A stretch of 64,000 nucleotides of DNA. Origin: Enchytraeus crypticus (Eukaryota; Annelida; Clitellata; Enchytraeida; Enchytraeidae). Positions 62,095 to 64,000 of this stretch are shown in pieces. The translations under genes and the position numbers were made by a program. The stretch is taken from positions 246,781-310,780 of the forward strand of contig CAJHZI010000570.1 in NCBI GenBank assembly GCA_905160935.1. The letters run 5' to 3'. Below the pieces are notes generated by a model. That model saw nothing but the letters and a program-made list of their open reading frames with translations. It was not told where the DNA came from and searched no databases. Each line of letters starts with the position of its first letter. Position 1 is the stretch's first letter.

Positions 62095-62990
62095 CCTATT
62101 TTATATATAAGCCAAATGGTGACATACATGTACAGTATACGCTAACATAGTTGATAAACTAGTTTACGTATTCGAAGAGATTACCCTTGAAAGGGATCTA
62201 TAATTAAGTTCAATAGGCCTATGTCTACACAAATTTGAAATTTCACATGTAAAGCAAATAATGTGTACGAAAATTTAATACACAAACGGTCAATACGTTT
62301 TACGATTAATCAGGTATGACAAATAAGATAAATTAGAGAAAGAAATGCTGAGCTGATCTGCAAATAATGATCAATTAAAGCATAGCCGGAAGTCCAACTC
62401 TTATAAACAGGTGGAAATCAATGAACAACGGTCAGCGATTTAGATGGAGTTATATTACTTACATGTACATACCGGGGAGGTATTTACTTTTTAATTTTTT
62501 TTGTAATATTCATATACTTACATGTATATAGGCAAGTCTTGTGGTTATGGTAATGATTAGGGTTAGGGTATTTGGTGGTAGAATTAAAGCTGGGCTAAAA
62601 GAAAGTTGAAGGCTTATGCAGATTTTCGATGTTTTAAATTTAGACGGTATCTATGACGGTAAGTTTTAGCACCTGATAACTGTACAACTCTCGTCACTAT
62701 CAACTACTATATCTCTCTAAATATCTGCACATTATGAGCTACACATATATATGTACATGTGTAATACACACAAACATGCATTCGTTTCACTTACATGTTA
62801 AAAATTACGAACTGCATATGTTTAAATAATTTTCAGGAAGGCTACATGTATGTATACTGCGAATGTATTAACACTCTTCTTCGCCAATTCCACGATGTTA
62901 ATCCAGCTAGCGCAATTCTTTTAATTTCTTATTCTGATCCTCCTTCTGCTTTCATTTTGCTTCCGAGATAAATAATCGCTTTTTGCAACT
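62095..62990. other. Intergenic, no element recognised
   Basis: AT-rich; TACATGTA words and one short AGGGTTAGGGT stretch (about 62570). No ORF of note. Confidence 0.5.
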
Positions 62991-62995
62991 ATATG

Positions 62996-63067
<72 letters not shown>

Positions 63068-63070
<3 letters not shown>

Positions 63071-63850
63071 TAGACAAGGTTTATTCCTGGTTTTGCGCTA
63101 ACCGTCTTGCTGTTAATCCCTCCAAAACTGAATACCTTTTAATTGGCACTCCTTTGCAAAGAAGTAAAATTACCAATAACTCTGTTAATTTTCAGAATCT
63201 TGCTCTTTCACATTCTCGATCCGCCAAAAACCTTGGAGTCATATTTGATGAAAACCTTGACTTTAAATCCCATATCTCTTCTGTTTGTCGCGCTTCTTTC
63301 TTTCAGATTCGTCAGATTAGACAAATACGTCGATCACTTACTAGAAATTCAGCCACTATCTCTGCTAATTCTATAGTTCATTCAAAGCTCGACCACTGTA
63401 ATTCATTATTACATGGGTTGCCTACTTCTTCTCTAAATCATTGCAGCAACTTCCAAAATTCTCTTGCACGTGTTTTGTAAGTCCCTCGCTTCAATTTCGC
63501 TCTCTTTCCTACTTTTCGCGTTTTTTCCAACTGGCTCCCTATTAATACGCTTAAATATAAATTAGCTCCATTTTACTTCAAAACTCTGCGATTTGGGCAA
63601 GCCTTCTTCTTACTTTATCTGAAATTCTTCTTCCCTATCGCCCCTCACGTACACTTCGCTCCACCGATGCCAATCTTCTCTCAGTTCCAAATATTCTCAC
63701 GTAATTGGGCAGACGTTCATTTTCTTACGCAGCACCCACAATCTGGAACTCTTTACCTTCTAATCTTCGCTCTTGTTTTTCTCTTTCAACATTCTCTAGC
63801 AAGCTTAAAACTTACCTTTCCCACCATAGACATAATCAATCTACCTTGAC
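63068..63850 (+). mobile_element. CR1/L2-like LINE, 3' part of the RT ORF
   Basis: WFCANRLAVNPSKTEYLLIG, SAKNLGVIFDENLDFKSHI, SIVHSKLDHCNSLLHGLP are the standard post-catalytic motifs of CR1/L2-type RTs. Frame is kept to 63480, then shifts; a later frame keeps FSRNWADVHFL..NSL-like remains. 5' cut by (TA)n at 62996-63067. Confidence 0.87.
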
Positions 63851-63920
63851 CGTTTTTTGATCACCGGGCTGGCTTTCGTTTAGGACCTTACTTCTCCTCA
63901 GCGCATTTCTTTCGCAGAAT

Positions 63921-64000
63921 GGTCTGGGTGAATTGATCTGTAGTGATGTGAGCTGTTGGGGACGTCCCTGACATCATCCCTGGATGAAGAAACGGACGTT
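63921..64000 (+). mobile_element. SINE-like repeat S2, cut by the window end
   Basis: TGAATTGATCTGTAGTGATG..GGGGACGTCCCTGACATC..GAAGAAACGGACGTT. Confidence 0.7.

Overview
This is eukaryotic, almost certainly animal, DNA: AT-rich, with spliced exons carrying GT..AG borders, tRNA-derived SINEs, several LINE families, Tc1/mariner, hAT and PIF/Harbinger-like DNA transposons, and long (TA)n runs. The species cannot be fixed from the window; a non-vertebrate metazoan with repeat-rich introns is the best reading.

Main gene. About 37 kb of the + strand (11448-48200) is read here as one broken-up gene, an ortholog of SPIDR (scaffold protein involved in DNA repair, a RAD51/BLM partner in homologous recombination). 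It was recognised exon by exon from remembered vertebrate SPIDR features: a basic KGKRK start, GLAERLN, the HPPW motif, FSVIDSLW, DEST..SW, and a C-x2-C / 16 residues / C-x2-C zinc ribbon split over two exons. I propose 22 exons; nearly every junction keeps phase. Exon 12-13 does not, and exon 9 is uncertain. A poly(A) signal lies at 48477.

Flanks. 0-11 kb holds an orphan exon-like ORF (1869-2172), a cluster of perfect hairpins (455-813, 2981-3069), a hAT element with target duplications (4083-4937) and two broken LINEs (5120-6700, 9150-10950). 49.9-56.2 kb holds two phase-compatible exons of an unidentified minus-strand gene. 57-64 kb is repeats: a palindrome-rich element with TTA target duplications (58049-59978), a mariner-like pair, a dispersed GC-richer family and a CR1/L2-like LINE at the right edge.

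Introns. They are filled by one LINE family seen about a dozen times, a mariner-like DD37E transposon with an intact 354-aa transposase (37855-39246), a frameshifted cousin (20740-22323), deleted mariner derivatives sitting in (TA)n tracts, and SINEs.

Most unusual signal. Several minisatellites in these two genes are tandem copies of the gene's own exon-intron borders. A 33-bp array repeats the exon 5 acceptor plus the start of the exon; a 57-bp array does the same for exon 14; and one minus-strand exon has both of its borders amplified, a 40-bp array at its 5' edge and a 41-bp array at its 3' edge. Weaker cases exist at exons 4, 13 and 17. Each array is a row of decoy splice sites. A second recurring signal is perfect inverted repeats with 4-5 nt loops, as expected from template-switch mutations.
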